64,000 nt of DNA from Planctomycetota bacterium (GCA_016713175.1 JADJPQ010000013.1:1-64000); one strand, 5' to 3'. Shown: positions 45,274-53,774, counted from the stretch's first letter. Notes: generated from the letters alone by a model not told the origin. Numbers and translations are program-made.

Positions 45274-45783
45274 TCAGCGCGAAATCCTGGCTGCTCCGAT
45301 CGACGAACGGAGCGAGCGACGGCCGGTACTGGCTTCGACGTACCAGTGCACGTTCTTGCCCGCCAACAACGCCTCGCCGAGCGGGCCATCGACGCGACAC
45401 GTGCCCGGTTCCGTCTGCGGCAACCGCGCGATCTCCTCGAACTGCTCATCGAGCAGCACCAGCGTGTGCGGCCACGGCGGTCCGTCGTGATTCCAGACGA
45501 AACGCGGCGCCGACGTCGTCACCGTGCCGAGCGGGAACACCGGTTGCGGCGCGTTCCACCTCAGCTCCGGCCCAGGTTCTGCCGAAGAACCAGACGCCAG
45601 AAGATGCCGTGGCAACGGATAATCCGGGTCGAGCGCGAACGATGCCGCCAGCACCAGCAACAGCCAGCCGAACGGCCTGGTCCAACCAGGGCCCTGCCGG
45701 TCGGCGCGTATCTGACGCGCACGTTCGACGCGCTCCGGGTTGCGATAGCGCAGCCGGTAGTTGTCCCGCCTCCACTTCGACAT
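45274..45783 (-). CDS. Hypothetical single-pass membrane protein
   Basis: A 169-residue protein. Residues 1-40 are charged and Arg-rich (RDNYRLRYRNPERVERARQI), a single hydrophobic helix lies at about residues 38-55 (RPFGWLLLVLAASFAL), and the rest, predicted outside, is a small beta-rich domain (TSAPRFVWNHDGPPWPHTLV, HWYVEASTG). The family is not recognised. Its start codon is only 14 bases from that of the divergent lipoprotein metalloprotease gene, so the two share an upstream region that overlaps their own coding starts. Confidence 0.6.
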   Translation of the reverse strand: MSKWRRDNYRLRYRNPERVERARQIRADRQGPGWTRPFGWLLLVLAASFALDPDYPLPRHLLASGSSAEPGPELRWNAPQPVFPLGTVTTSAPRFVWNHDGPPWPHTLVLLDEQFEEIARLPQTEPGTCRVDGPLGEALLAGKNVHWYVEASTGRRSLRSSIGAARISR

Positions 45784-45797
45784 ACCCCATCTTCGGA

Positions 45798-47591
45798 ATG
45801 AGACCGACCCGACCACAGTGGTTTTCGACCGCACCGACCGCTCTGCTCGCCTGCCTGTGCGCCTGTGGCGGCGGCGGCGGCGGCGGTGGCACCAACCTCG
45901 CCCCTACCATCGTCTCGGCGGCGTTCACCGGCGCCGGCCCCACGCCAGCGGCCGGTGACGAACTGCTGTTGTTCTTCTCGGAGGCCATCAGCGTCGTCAG
46001 CGGCAAACTGCTGACCGACGTCGACGTGACGCTGTCCGGCGGCGGTTCGCTCGGCACCGTGACCGCTGCGCCGACCCAGTTGAACACGACCGTGCTGTCG
46101 ATCGAACTGGGCGCGGGCGTGACGTTCACGCCCGACACCACGACGATCGCGCTGGCGACCGCCAACGACGTCGTGACCGACACGACCGGCAAGCTCGGGG
46201 CAGCGGCGGCTGCGGTGGTCATCGCCACCAGCGACGGCGCGGTGCCAACTCTGTCCAACGTGACGATCGGCGCCATCGACGACGCGCTGAACGGCGACGG
46301 CGCGGCCGGCGGCGACCTGCAGGTGCCGCAGAACGGTTGGACCATCGACCTGGTGTACGCCGACAATGGCGCCGTCGACACGAGCCGGACGCGGATCCAA
46401 TCGTCGCTCGATGTCGGCACGAGTTCGGGAACGCAACCAGCCGGCACCGACCTGCGGCCATTCCTGACCACCGTCAGCGCCACCACCAGTACCGCCAGCT
46501 ATCGCGTGCCGGGCACCGTGACCTTTCCCGCGGGACCGCTGACCCTGACCGCGACGGTGATCGACACGACGGGTCTGGCGTCGACGCCGGTGACCTTCAC
46601 CGCCAGCGTGCGGCCGTGGACCGACGGCATCCGGCCGTTCGAGACCGGGGTCAATGCGACCCAGGTCTGGTTCCTCGACTTCACCCGCGATGTCGAGTCC
46701 TACACGACGTCGAGCGGCGGCGGCGCGACTGCGGTCAATGTCGTCGCCGGCAGCAGCGGCACCGCCGACTTCCTCGAGATCCTGCAGGTGCTCGGCCTGC
46801 GCAGCGCGACGCCGATCGCCAATGTCTCCGGCAGCGACGACAGCAACGCGGTGGTCGTCAACCTGTTCAAGAGCGCGCTGCTGGCCGAACTCGGCACGCT
46901 GTACGACGGCGCCAATGTGACGTTCACGCTGACGCAACCGTCGGGGTCGTTCGGCAGCAACAGCAGTCTGGCTTACAACGCGATCGCCTACTCGCAGATC
47001 TGCATCGCCGGCGCCGCCACCGATGCCGGCGTGCTCGGGGTTGCCATCTACGACCTGCAGAATGACACCCAGAACAACAACTGCCAGACCGACTTCGTCG
47101 GCCAGCGGCTGGGCATCTTCCTGCACACGATCATCGAGAACGGCATGGGCAGCCTGGCCAGCAGCACGTTCCGGCAGACCTATGACGAGTTCACCGCCGG
47201 CAACGGCGGCACGCCGATCGGCGAGGACGCGAACGACGCGACGTCGCTGCAGACGATCCTGGCCGGTGGTTCGCTCAGCGGCCGCGCCGCCGACATCGAT
47301 GACGCAATCGCCGACCTGGCGCGGTTCACCGCGGTCGTGCTGGCGCACGAAGCCGGTCACTCGATGGGCCTGGTCGCCAACGGTGCGGCGCCCACCGGAC
47401 TGTTCGGCAACGATGACACGAATTTCCCGGGCAGCACCGATGGTCACATCCGCAACACGGCGCTGTTTCCCGGCGGTTCGATCAACGTGATGAGTCCGGT
47501 GTTGACCTGGAGTCTCGCGATCAACAGCAACACCGCCTTCAACTCCCTCAATCGGGCCTACCTCCGCGAACAGGTCTCGTACGGCAACTGA
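45798..47591 (+). CDS. Lipoprotein metallopeptidase-like protein with N-terminal Ig-like domain
   Basis: A 597-residue lipoprotein starting MRPTRPQWFSTAPTALLACL; the lipobox Cys is followed by a run of eight Gly. A first beta domain (TIVSAAFTGAGPTPAAGDEL) resembles bacterial Ig-like domains, and a second appears around residue 150. The C-terminal 200 residues carry the zinc-binding motif VVLAHEAGHSMGLVANG (HExxH) and a later NVMSP that could be the Met-turn, suggesting a metzincin-like peptidase. The third zinc ligand expected at HExxHxxGxxH is Ala here, so the metal site is incomplete or the ligand is supplied elsewhere. Its stop overlaps the next start (TGATG). Confidence 0.7.
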   Translation: MRPTRPQWFSTAPTALLACLCACGGGGGGGGTNLAPTIVSAAFTGAGPTPAAGDELLLFFSEAISVVSGKLLTDVDVTLSGGGSLGTVTAAPTQLNTTVLSIELGAGVTFTPDTTTIALATANDVVTDTTGKLGAAAAAVVIATSDGAVPTLSNVTIGAIDDALNGDGAAGGDLQVPQNGWTIDLVYADNGAVDTSRTRIQSSLDVGTSSGTQPAGTDLRPFLTTVSATTSTASYRVPGTVTFPAGPLTLTATVIDTTGLASTPVTFTASVRPWTDGIRPFETGVNATQVWFLDFTRDVESYTTSSGGGATAVNVVAGSSGTADFLEILQVLGLRSATPIANVSGSDDSNAVVVNLFKSALLAELGTLYDGANVTFTLTQPSGSFGSNSSLAYNAIAYSQICIAGAATDAGVLGVAIYDLQNDTQNNNCQTDFVGQRLGIFLHTIIENGMGSLASSTFRQTYDEFTAGNGGTPIGEDANDATSLQTILAGGSLSGRAADIDDAIADLARFTAVVLAHEAGHSMGLVANGAAPTGLFGNDDTNFPGSTDGHIRNTALFPGGSINVMSPVLTWSLAINSNTAFNSLNRAYLREQVSYGN

Positions 47592-48568
47592 TGGTCACTC
47601 CCATGAAGCAACTTCCGATCCTCACGTTCGTCGTGCTGACCGCCGCGGCCCTGGCCCCGGCGCAGGAACTGCGCAAGGCGCTGGCGCAGGCGGATCTGGT
47701 GGCCGTCGGTCGGCAGGTGGGCAAGGACGCCCACGGCGACGAGCTGATGCTGCACCGCGTGCAGATCCTCGACGGCATCCGCGGCACCGAGGGCGCCACC
47801 GCAGTGACGGTGCTCGACTGGCCCGGGCTGTCGCTGCACAACCGGCCGATGCCGCGGCAATCGCGGCTCTACTGCCTGCAGGATGCCACGGCGATGGCGA
47901 CGCGACTCGGACTGCCCGAAGAACATGGACCGTACTACCGGATGTCCGGGCAACCAGGCAGCAACCCGCTGGTCGGCGCCGACCGCGCCGCCGATGCGGC
48001 GGTCCGATTCGCACGCGTGCTGGCCGGAGCCGAGGACGGCGCGCGACCGGCGGTCACGGCCGCCGCGCTGGTCGAACTCGGGCTCCACGCGCAGGACGGC
48101 GTCGGCACCGAAGCGGCGCGGCTGCTGGCCGAACGGCCGGATCTGCGCGCACAGTTGTCACCACCGCACTGGAGTCAGCTGGCGGCAGCCGCGAGCGGCG
48201 CGACCGCGATCGGCCACAAGATCGCGTTGTGCGAGCTTTGCGCCGAACAGCGCGTTCCTGGCCTGATCGACGCGATGGTCGTCGCGCTGGCGTCCGTGCA
48301 GGACGCCGAGTACGCGAGTGCCGTCGGCCGGCTGGCGGCGCATCTGCACGGCGAAGAGGCGACGGCGATGCTGCGCGAACGGTTGCTGCGCACGCCGAAC
48401 GCCAAAGAACGCGCCGCCCTGCTGCTGGCGATCGGCGCCACGCGCACCGACTCGGCGTTGACGGCCCTGCTCGACCTGCGCCGAACGACCGGTTCGGATG
48501 CCGCGGTCGATGCCGCGCTGCTGGCGCACCGCAGCAAACAGGCGCGCGACGCGGTGGCGCGCAAGTAG
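47591..48568 (+). CDS. Exported HEAT-repeat-like protein
   Basis: A 325-residue exported protein; the ATG at 47591 shares one base with the previous stop (TGATG), indicating coupling. The leader MKQLPILTFVVLTAAALAPAQ (from the second Met) is a signal peptide. Residues 25-120 form a beta-rich domain (ATAVTVLDWPGLSLHNRP). From about residue 140 on the chain is helical, with Ala/Leu/Arg-rich pairs (VTAAALVELGLHAQDG, AERAALLLAIGATRTDSAL) resembling HEAT repeats. No catalytic residue pattern seen. It may function with the metallopeptidase-like lipoprotein encoded before it. Confidence 0.65.
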   Translation: MVTPMKQLPILTFVVLTAAALAPAQELRKALAQADLVAVGRQVGKDAHGDELMLHRVQILDGIRGTEGATAVTVLDWPGLSLHNRPMPRQSRLYCLQDATAMATRLGLPEEHGPYYRMSGQPGSNPLVGADRAADAAVRFARVLAGAEDGARPAVTAAALVELGLHAQDGVGTEAARLLAERPDLRAQLSPPHWSQLAAAASGATAIGHKIALCELCAEQRVPGLIDAMVVALASVQDAEYASAVGRLAAHLHGEEATAMLRERLLRTPNAKERAALLLAIGATRTDSALTALLDLRRTTGSDAAVDAALLAHRSKQARDAVARK

Positions 48569-48577
48569 TCGCGGCCG

Positions 48578-49669
48578 TCAGCGCGCCAGACTGCGCAGCA
48601 GCCGGAACGCCGCGTCCTGTTCGCGCAGCTCACGCCGCGGCGCCAGCGCCGGCACGGCCTCAGGAACGCGAACGCGACCACGCGCAACGGCAACCGGAGC
48701 ATCGGCCGTGGGCGCACCGAGCAACCGCGCTTCGCTGCCGAAACCGAGCGTCCATTCGACGAACGGCTCGAGTTCGCGGCCGGTGAACAACTGCAGCCGC
48801 GGCGCCTCGTCGGTGGCCACGGTCAGGCCGATCTCGAAGCCGCCGGGCAACCCGTAGCGCGGCTCCTTGCGCTCGACGCGCCGCACGACCTCGTCGGTGG
48901 CGAAGATGCGACTGCCAGTCTCCGCGACTTGCGCCGCGAGCCGCAGGGCCTCGCGCTGGCCACCGACCGGGTGTCCGTTCTCGCGCGGCAACGCCTGCAG
49001 CGACTGCAACAGGGGCGTCGTCAGTACGGCGACGCGGACCTCGGGGACACTCCGTTCACGGGCCTCCGGACACAACACGCGCGCCAGCACGAGCAGCGGC
49101 GTCACGCTGGTCGCGACGAACACCTCGCCGCCGTCGCCACAGCACAGCAGCCGGGCACCAGTGCTCGCGCCAGGCCTGGCGACTTCGTCGACGGGATTGC
49201 CGCGACGCCACAACAGGCGACGCTCGTCCAAGGCAACCACCGTGACCGCGGTGATCGGATCGCGGCGCGACCCCGAGCGTTGGATCTGCAGCACGGTGCC
49301 ATCGCCAAGAAACAACTCGACCCCGGCGGGGAACGGTCCGGCCAGTTCGCCGGTGCGCAGATGCAGATGACCATCGGGCGCGAACAGCAGTTCGCGGCCC
49401 GACGGGAACGTCAGCTTGACGCCCTGGTCGAGCACCAGCACCTGGACCTGCCCCGGAGTGATCGCCTCACCGGGCGCCGCCTGCAGCCTGGTCGTCGGAT
49501 CGGCCGGCCGCACACCACCGTCGCCGAGGCCATACGCTGCCAGCGGGATCGGCGCCGCATCGGCGACGAACACCAGCTCGGCCGGCGGCGGCGCGACGAT
49601 CGGCATCGGTCGGGACGGTTCCTGAGGCAGACACACGGTCAGCAGACCGACGGACAGCATGACGCTCAT
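48578..49669 (-). CDS. Exported hypothetical protein
   Basis: A 363-residue protein with a short leader (MSVMLSVGLLTVCLPQEPSRP). The first 120 residues have a beta pattern (GQVQVLVLDQGVKLTFPSGRE, FAPDGHLHLRTGELAG, GVELFLGDGTVLQIQR), somewhat like a FecR-type sheet. The rest is helical and beta mixed with two adjacent Cys in ARLLCCGDGGEVFVA. No family recognised and no active-site motif evident. It lies 43 bases downstream of the ornithine cyclodeaminase-like gene on the same strand and 9 bases from the convergent HEAT-like gene. Confidence 0.6.
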   Translation of the reverse strand: MSVMLSVGLLTVCLPQEPSRPMPIVAPPPAELVFVADAAPIPLAAYGLGDGGVRPADPTTRLQAAPGEAITPGQVQVLVLDQGVKLTFPSGRELLFAPDGHLHLRTGELAGPFPAGVELFLGDGTVLQIQRSGSRRDPITAVTVVALDERRLLWRRGNPVDEVARPGASTGARLLCCGDGGEVFVATSVTPLLVLARVLCPEARERSVPEVRVAVLTTPLLQSLQALPRENGHPVGGQREALRLAAQVAETGSRIFATDEVVRRVERKEPRYGLPGGFEIGLTVATDEAPRLQLFTGRELEPFVEWTLGFGSEARLLGAPTADAPVAVARGRVRVPEAVPALAPRRELREQDAAFRLLRSLAR

Positions 49670-49712
49670 CGTCCGTTCCTATCGGCTGTTGCCGACCGCC
49701 GACTGTGTCCGT

Positions 49713-50945
49713 TCAGCCCTTGACCGTGACAGCGAGCTGCTCGGCCAGCACACCCAGGAACGCGCCGACGTCGGTGACGATGCCCTGGCTCTGCGCCGAA
49801 CCGCGATCGCTGAGTTTCTGCACGACCGCCGGATGGATGTCGACGCAGACCGTCATCACGTCGGCGGCGATCATGTTGCCGGTGCCGATGCCGTGCAGCA
49901 TCGAGCCGAGGATCACGACCAGCCCGGCGCCCTCGAGGATCCTGGCGTAGCGTTCCTGCGCCTTGATCAGGTCCATCTCGGTGTCGGGCAACGGCCCGTC
50001 GTCGCGGATCGAGCCCGCCAGGCAGAACGGCACCTTGGCCTTGATGCACGCGTGCATCACGCCGGCCTTCAGCAGACCCTGGTCGACCGCCTGCTCGAGG
50101 CTGCCGGCGCGGCGGATCCGGTTGATCGCGCGCATGTGGTGCATGTGGCCATGCACGGCCGAACGACCGGTGCCGAGTTCGATGCCGAGGCTGGTGCCGA
50201 ACATCGCGTTCTCGCAGTCGTGCACCGCCAGCGCATTGCCGGACAGCAGCCCGTCGATATGGCCGGCGCGCAGGATCGCCGCCAGCGTCGGCACCGCGCC
50301 GACGTGCACGATGACCGGGCCGGCGACCAGGATCACCTTGCGACCCTCGGCGCGGACCTGCTGCCAGACGCGAACGACGTCCTCGACCTGCGCGGCGAGG
50401 CGCCGTTCGCTGGAAGCGCCGCCCTGCATGAAGCCCCACTTGCCCTCCTGGCGCGCGCGCGACGTGTTCGGCGTCACGCGAATGCCGGTGTGGCCGACGA
50501 CGAGCTGCTGACCCTGCTGCAGATCGCGCAGCTTGACGCAGCGGGCGCGGCCCTGGTCGACGACGACGGTCGCGTCCATCCGCTGCGCTTCGACCGGGAT
50601 CCAGGTCCCGCCGAGGCGCACTTCGGTGGCCAGGTTGGTGGTCGAATAGAAGCCCTCCGGCGCGGTGCCGGCGAGATCGACAGCGGCCAGCACGGCGTCC
50701 TGCGTGTCGGTCTCCGACAATCCGAGGGACATCAGGTCGGCGCGCAGGCGTTCGAACGCCTTCTTGTTCGGCGCCTGCACCTCGAGTTCCAGGTAGCTCT
50801 CGTCCCAACGGTGCGTGCCGATGTCCAGGCGCTGCACCCTGTAGGTCGCGCCGGCCGCCTGGACGGCTTCGAGCGCGTCGGACAGCAGGCCCGAGTCGAT
50901 CAGATGACCCTTGGCCTGGAACACGGCGACGATCTGCTTGCTCAC
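49713..50945 (-). CDS. Archaeal-type ornithine cyclodeaminase (LOR/SDH domain, TIGR00300-like)
   Basis: A 410-residue protein with a GTG start. The N-terminus (FQAKGHLIDSGLLSDALEAV and SYLELEVQAPNKKAFERL) is the LOR/SDH conserved domain, and the C-terminal two thirds contain an NAD-binding domain (VAGPVIVHVGAVPTLAAILR, LLSGNALAVHDCENAMFGTS). Other landmarks are GHMHHMRAINRIRR and LGSMLHGIGTGNMI. Together these match the TIGR00300 family, for which archaeal members convert ornithine to proline with release of ammonia. It lies 24 bases downstream of the glycine-zipper lipoprotein gene, and its link to the lipoproteins is probably only positional. Confidence 0.85.
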   Translation of the reverse strand: MSKQIVAVFQAKGHLIDSGLLSDALEAVQAAGATYRVQRLDIGTHRWDESYLELEVQAPNKKAFERLRADLMSLGLSETDTQDAVLAAVDLAGTAPEGFYSTTNLATEVRLGGTWIPVEAQRMDATVVVDQGRARCVKLRDLQQGQQLVVGHTGIRVTPNTSRARQEGKWGFMQGGASSERRLAAQVEDVVRVWQQVRAEGRKVILVAGPVIVHVGAVPTLAAILRAGHIDGLLSGNALAVHDCENAMFGTSLGIELGTGRSAVHGHMHHMRAINRIRRAGSLEQAVDQGLLKAGVMHACIKAKVPFCLAGSIRDDGPLPDTEMDLIKAQERYARILEGAGLVVILGSMLHGIGTGNMIAADVMTVCVDIHPAVVQKLSDRGSAQSQGIVTDVGAFLGVLAEQLAVTVKG

Positions 50946-50969
50946 GCGGCCGAGGCTAGCCGGCGGTCG

Positions 50970-51494
50970 TCAGCGGCACCAGCGTCCCAGGTCCAGCAGC
51001 AGGCCGAGGCCGCCGCCGATCAGGGCGCCGCGGTCGCGATGGTGCGATTGATGGCCGATGATCGCGCCGATGCCGGCGCCGAGGGCGGTGTGGATCGGGA
51101 ACGGACTGCAGTCGGGGGCGTGATGCCAGCGGCGGCGCGCGACGTAGACCGGTTCGCCGCATTCGTCCCAGCCGAGACCGCGATAGGAATACGGATCGCT
51201 CGGGTACACCGGACGCTCGACATACACCGGATGCTCGACGATCTGCTCGACGTAGCGGTAGATCGGTTCGGGCTCGGGATTCTCGGCGCGACGCCGTTCG
51301 ATCTGCTGCTGCAACCAGGCCTGGGTCGCCGCTTCGTCGACCGGCTGGGAGTTCTCCACGACAGACACCCTCGGCGCCACGGCGACCGGCGCGGAGCGTG
51401 CGGGCGCCGGGAACGGCCGCGCCTCGTCGCGCGACAGATGGGTCGGGGTCGAGCAGGCGGCAAACAGCAGGCAGACGGCGGCGAACCAACGCAT
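50970..51494 (-). CDS. Glycine-zipper lipoprotein
   Basis: A 174-residue lipoprotein starting MRWFAAVCLLFAACSTPTHL. The mature part has a low-complexity linker, a Tyr/Pro-rich stretch (YRYVEQIVEHPVYVERPVYP) and a C-terminal glycine zipper (GAGIGAIIGHQSHHRDRGAL then GGGLGLLLDLG), which inserts into or packs against a membrane, as in small outer-membrane lipoproteins. It lies 23 bases downstream of the YcfL-like gene and probably belongs to the same transcript. Confidence 0.75.
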   Translation of the reverse strand: MRWFAAVCLLFAACSTPTHLSRDEARPFPAPARSAPVAVAPRVSVVENSQPVDEAATQAWLQQQIERRRAENPEPEPIYRYVEQIVEHPVYVERPVYPSDPYSYRGLGWDECGEPVYVARRRWHHAPDCSPFPIHTALGAGIGAIIGHQSHHRDRGALIGGGLGLLLDLGRWCR

Positions 51495-51517
51495 GGGCAG
51501 ACTCCTGGATCGAAAGG

Positions 51518-51928
51518 TCACTTGTTCCACGACAAGCGCAGCACCCAGTCGGCTGCTTCCTGCTTCCGCGAGATCGCCTCGAAGTTGATCGTGTGGCCGG
51601 CGGCGATCCGCTTGTACTGCCGATTGGTGTCATCCATCAGCGGCGTCTTCTGCACGGTCTGGAAGCTCATCTCGGCGAGGATCTCGATCGGCTCGTCGTC
51701 GACATTGCGGATCGGCACCACCACGCGCAGTGCATTGTTGCCCGGCATCCGTTCGACCAGCGGCTGGCCGACGCGAACGACATCCTGCAGCGAACCATCC
51801 GCGACCACCACGTGACTGACCAGTTCGGCATCATCTTCGATCGCATAGGCGGCGTAGGGCGGAGAACTGCAACCGGTCAGGATGGCGAGCGCGGCGCACG
51901 CGGGCACGGGGTAACGGAACGACTTCAT
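51518..51928 (-). CDS. YcfL-like lipoprotein (DUF1425)
   Basis: A 136-residue lipoprotein starting MKSFRYPVPACAALAILTGC (lipobox LTGC). The mature part has the YcfL pattern: RVGQPLVERMPGNNALRVVV, PIRNVDDEPIEILAEMSFQT and a last strand pair ending WVLRLSWNK. In gamma-proteobacteria ycfL sits next to ycfM (lpoB), and a COG3014-type gene is often linked; the same trio occurs here. The gene starts on the stop of the preceding gene (ATGA). Function is unknown but is tied by context to cell-wall synthesis. Confidence 0.8.
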   Translation of the reverse strand: MKSFRYPVPACAALAILTGCSSPPYAAYAIEDDAELVSHVVVADGSLQDVVRVGQPLVERMPGNNALRVVVPIRNVDDEPIEILAEMSFQTVQKTPLMDDTNRQYKRIAAGHTINFEAISRKQEAADWVLRLSWNK

Positions 51929-53034
51929 GGGTTGGCCTTCGGGAAACGGTCCAGCCCCGGCAGGGACCGGAACAGGTAGTAGCTCTCACCGCGCTCGGGC
52001 ACGGTGACCGACCAGGTCTGATCGAGATCCGGCAATGCGCGACCGCTCGCTTCGAGAAACTGGATGCGCAATCGGTGTGAGCCGGGGGCAGCGTCGACCG
52101 TCAATGCCTGCACCGAAGCGGGCAACGTCGGCCAATGTCGCACATCGGCCTCGGTCGAGGTCAACAGCCCGAGCAGCAGCAGCCCGCCGCCGACGATCGC
52201 CTGGGTGCGGGCACTGTCGCCATGATCCTTCATCGCCTGATGCAACAGCACCGCGCCGGCGACCGTCGTCGCGGTCTTGAACACCGCCTTGCCCTTGCGG
52301 ATGCCTTCCATCTCGGTGCCGCCGAGCGTTCTGGCCTGATAGTCGACATCGCACAACAGCGACGTCTCGCCGACCGCGCGGCCGTCCAGCCAGACGCGCG
52401 CCCGGGCCGCCGGATGCCAACGCGGGCGGAACCGCGCCAGTTCTTCCTGCCCGCCGGCCGCGTACTTCTCCGGCCCCATGCCGCACTCGACCAGCACCAC
52501 GAGGTTGCCGCCATCGCGGCCGACCAGCACCGGGTTGCCGCGGTCGCCGCGGGCCCCGTGATCGAGCGCGAACGCGTTGGCCTTGTCCGCCTCGGCGAAG
52601 AAATCGGCGGCGTCATCGCGCAGCCCCATCAGGAGGCTCATTCTCCCCGCCAGCCAGAACAACAGCGCGTTGTCCGCCTGGTATTTCTCGTCGGCGACTT
52701 CGGCATCGGCCAGGATGCCTTTCTTGAACGCAGCCCGGGCATTGTCGGGTTCGCCGCGCCACAGATACGTCAGGCCGAGATAGAAGGCGTTCATCGCCTT
52801 CTCGTAGGGATCACCCTTCCAGGTCTTGCTGCTCTCGCTGCCGACGATGGCCGAGAACGCCTCGCCGCCGCTGGTCTGCCAGTTGCCCATGATGGCACCG
52901 GCCTCGCCGAAGTACTTGCGGGCATCTTCGGTGCGGCCGCGCATCAGTTCGCACTGCGCCAGCACGTTCAGCACCAACGCCAGGTTCTCGGCATCGCCGT
53001 CGGTGATCTTCTGGCGCGCGAAGTCGGCGATCAC
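51925..53034 (-). CDS. COG3014-like TPR protein, separated from its leader by a frame change
   Basis: The open frame gives a 369-residue protein if started at the GTG (53034-53032), whose bases overlap the stop of the small leader frame (GTGA). The N-terminal half is helical and TPR-like (NLALVLNVLAQCELMRGRTE, YLGLTYLWRGEPDNARAAFK). The second half is beta-rich, with VLVECGMGPEKY, an SLLCDVDYQARTLGGTEMEG segment and membrane-apposed helices (IVGGGLLLLGLLTS). This pattern and the place between LpoB- and YcfL-like genes match COG3014 proteins, which normally are lipoproteins. The lipoprotein leader is present just upstream but in another frame. Either a -1 frameshift, a sequence error, or two coupled genes explains this. 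Confidence 0.75.
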   Translation of the reverse strand: MIADFARQKITDGDAENLALVLNVLAQCELMRGRTEDARKYFGEAGAIMGNWQTSGGEAFSAIVGSESSKTWKGDPYEKAMNAFYLGLTYLWRGEPDNARAAFKKGILADAEVADEKYQADNALLFWLAGRMSLLMGLRDDAADFFAEADKANAFALDHGARGDRGNPVLVGRDGGNLVVLVECGMGPEKYAAGGQEELARFRPRWHPAARARVWLDGRAVGETSLLCDVDYQARTLGGTEMEGIRKGKAVFKTATTVAGAVLLHQAMKDHGDSARTQAIVGGGLLLLGLLTSTEADVRHWPTLPASVQALTVDAAPGSHRLRIQFLEASGRALPDLDQTWSVTVPERGESYYLFRSLPGLDRFPKANP

Positions 53035-53144
53035 TTCAGGTCGCCGTGCACGAAGTGCTGCATCGGCACCGCCGGCTGGCCGACCGAACAGGCCGTCGAC
53101 AGCACTGCGGCAAGAACGACCAGCAGGGAACACAGCCTGGGCAT
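53031..53144 (-). CDS. Lipoprotein leader peptide frame (N-terminal part of the COG3014-like gene)
   Basis: A 37-codon frame starting at 53144: MPRLCSLLVVLAAVLSTACS followed by VGQPAVPMQHFVHGDLK and a TGA. It is a complete lipoprotein signal peptide with the lipobox ending STAC, plus 18 residues. The next frame begins at the overlapping GTG and continues the TPR-like pattern (VIADFARQKITDGDAENLAL) as if it were one protein with a one-base back-step at AAG-TG. The start lies 21 bases downstream of the lpoB-like stop. It is a broken or frameshifted start of the downstream gene, or a tiny coupled gene. Confidence 0.65.
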   Translation of the reverse strand: MPRLCSLLVVLAAVLSTACSVGQPAVPMQHFVHGDLK

Positions 53145-53165
53145 CGCGATCACCGACAAGTCGGC

Positions 53166-53774
53166 TCAGCGGGAGATGACCGACTTTTCGGACTCGAACT
53201 TGGTCTCGTAGTCGCCCGACCACGCAATCTCGGTGGTCTCGAGATCGGTCAATTCGAACGTGACCAGGTAGTAGACGGACTTCAGGCCGCCCGACTGCTG
53301 GACCCGGCTCTTGATCGTGCCCTTCAGGGCGTAATCGGAACCGGCGACATTGCCGCGGGCACTTTCCCGCCCGGCGACCGAACCATTGCGCTTGGCCGCG
53401 CGTTCCTGCTGCACGGCTTCCAGCCCCTCGGCCGAACGATCGAGCACCTGGACCCCTCGCCCCAGGGCCCGCTGCAGCTCCGTACGGATCTTGGTCAGGA
53501 TGATCTCCTTGTCGATCGGGTCGCCCGAGTCGTTGCGAAGCGAGGTGATGTGGAACGACACGCGCTCACCGCGCGGCGCCGACGTCAACACCCCGGAGCT
53601 CGCGATGTCACGGGCCATCCGGTCGGCCATCGTTCGAATGTCCTGGCTCTGCAGCACCGCCCCGCCAACCGGGTCGTTCTCGTCCGGATCGATGCGGCGA
53701 TCGATCGTGCCGGCGCAGGCGGTCAGCAGGAAGGCGAACACACCACAGGAGAACAGTGGGAAGCGCATCGTCAT
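53166..53774 (-). CDS. LpoB-like penicillin-binding protein activator lipoprotein
   Basis: A 202-residue lipoprotein starting MTMRFPLFSCGVFAFLLTAC (lipobox LTAC; a second Met two codons on is also possible). The mature part has a linker (GTIDRRIDPDENDPVGGAVL), then the LpoB core: MADRMARDIASSGVL, SFHITSLRNDSGDPIDKEII, TKIRTELQRALGRGVQVLDR and DYALKGTIKSRVQQSGGLKS to the end. In Enterobacteria LpoB spans the periplasm from the outer membrane and activates PBP1b for peptidoglycan synthesis. It heads the lipoprotein cluster and diverges from the second MoxR gene by 197 bases. Confidence 0.85.
   Translation of the reverse strand: MTMRFPLFSCGVFAFLLTACAGTIDRRIDPDENDPVGGAVLQSQDIRTMADRMARDIASSGVLTSAPRGERVSFHITSLRNDSGDPIDKEIILTKIRTELQRALGRGVQVLDRSAEGLEAVQQERAAKRNGSVAGRESARGNVAGSDYALKGTIKSRVQQSGGLKSVYYLVTFELTDLETTEIAWSGDYETKFESEKSVISR

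Noticed and set aside
53153..53164. Short palindrome CCGACAAGTCGG before the leader frame as a terminator or operator
   Set aside because: A 5-bp stem with a 2-base loop and no T-run; too weak to call.
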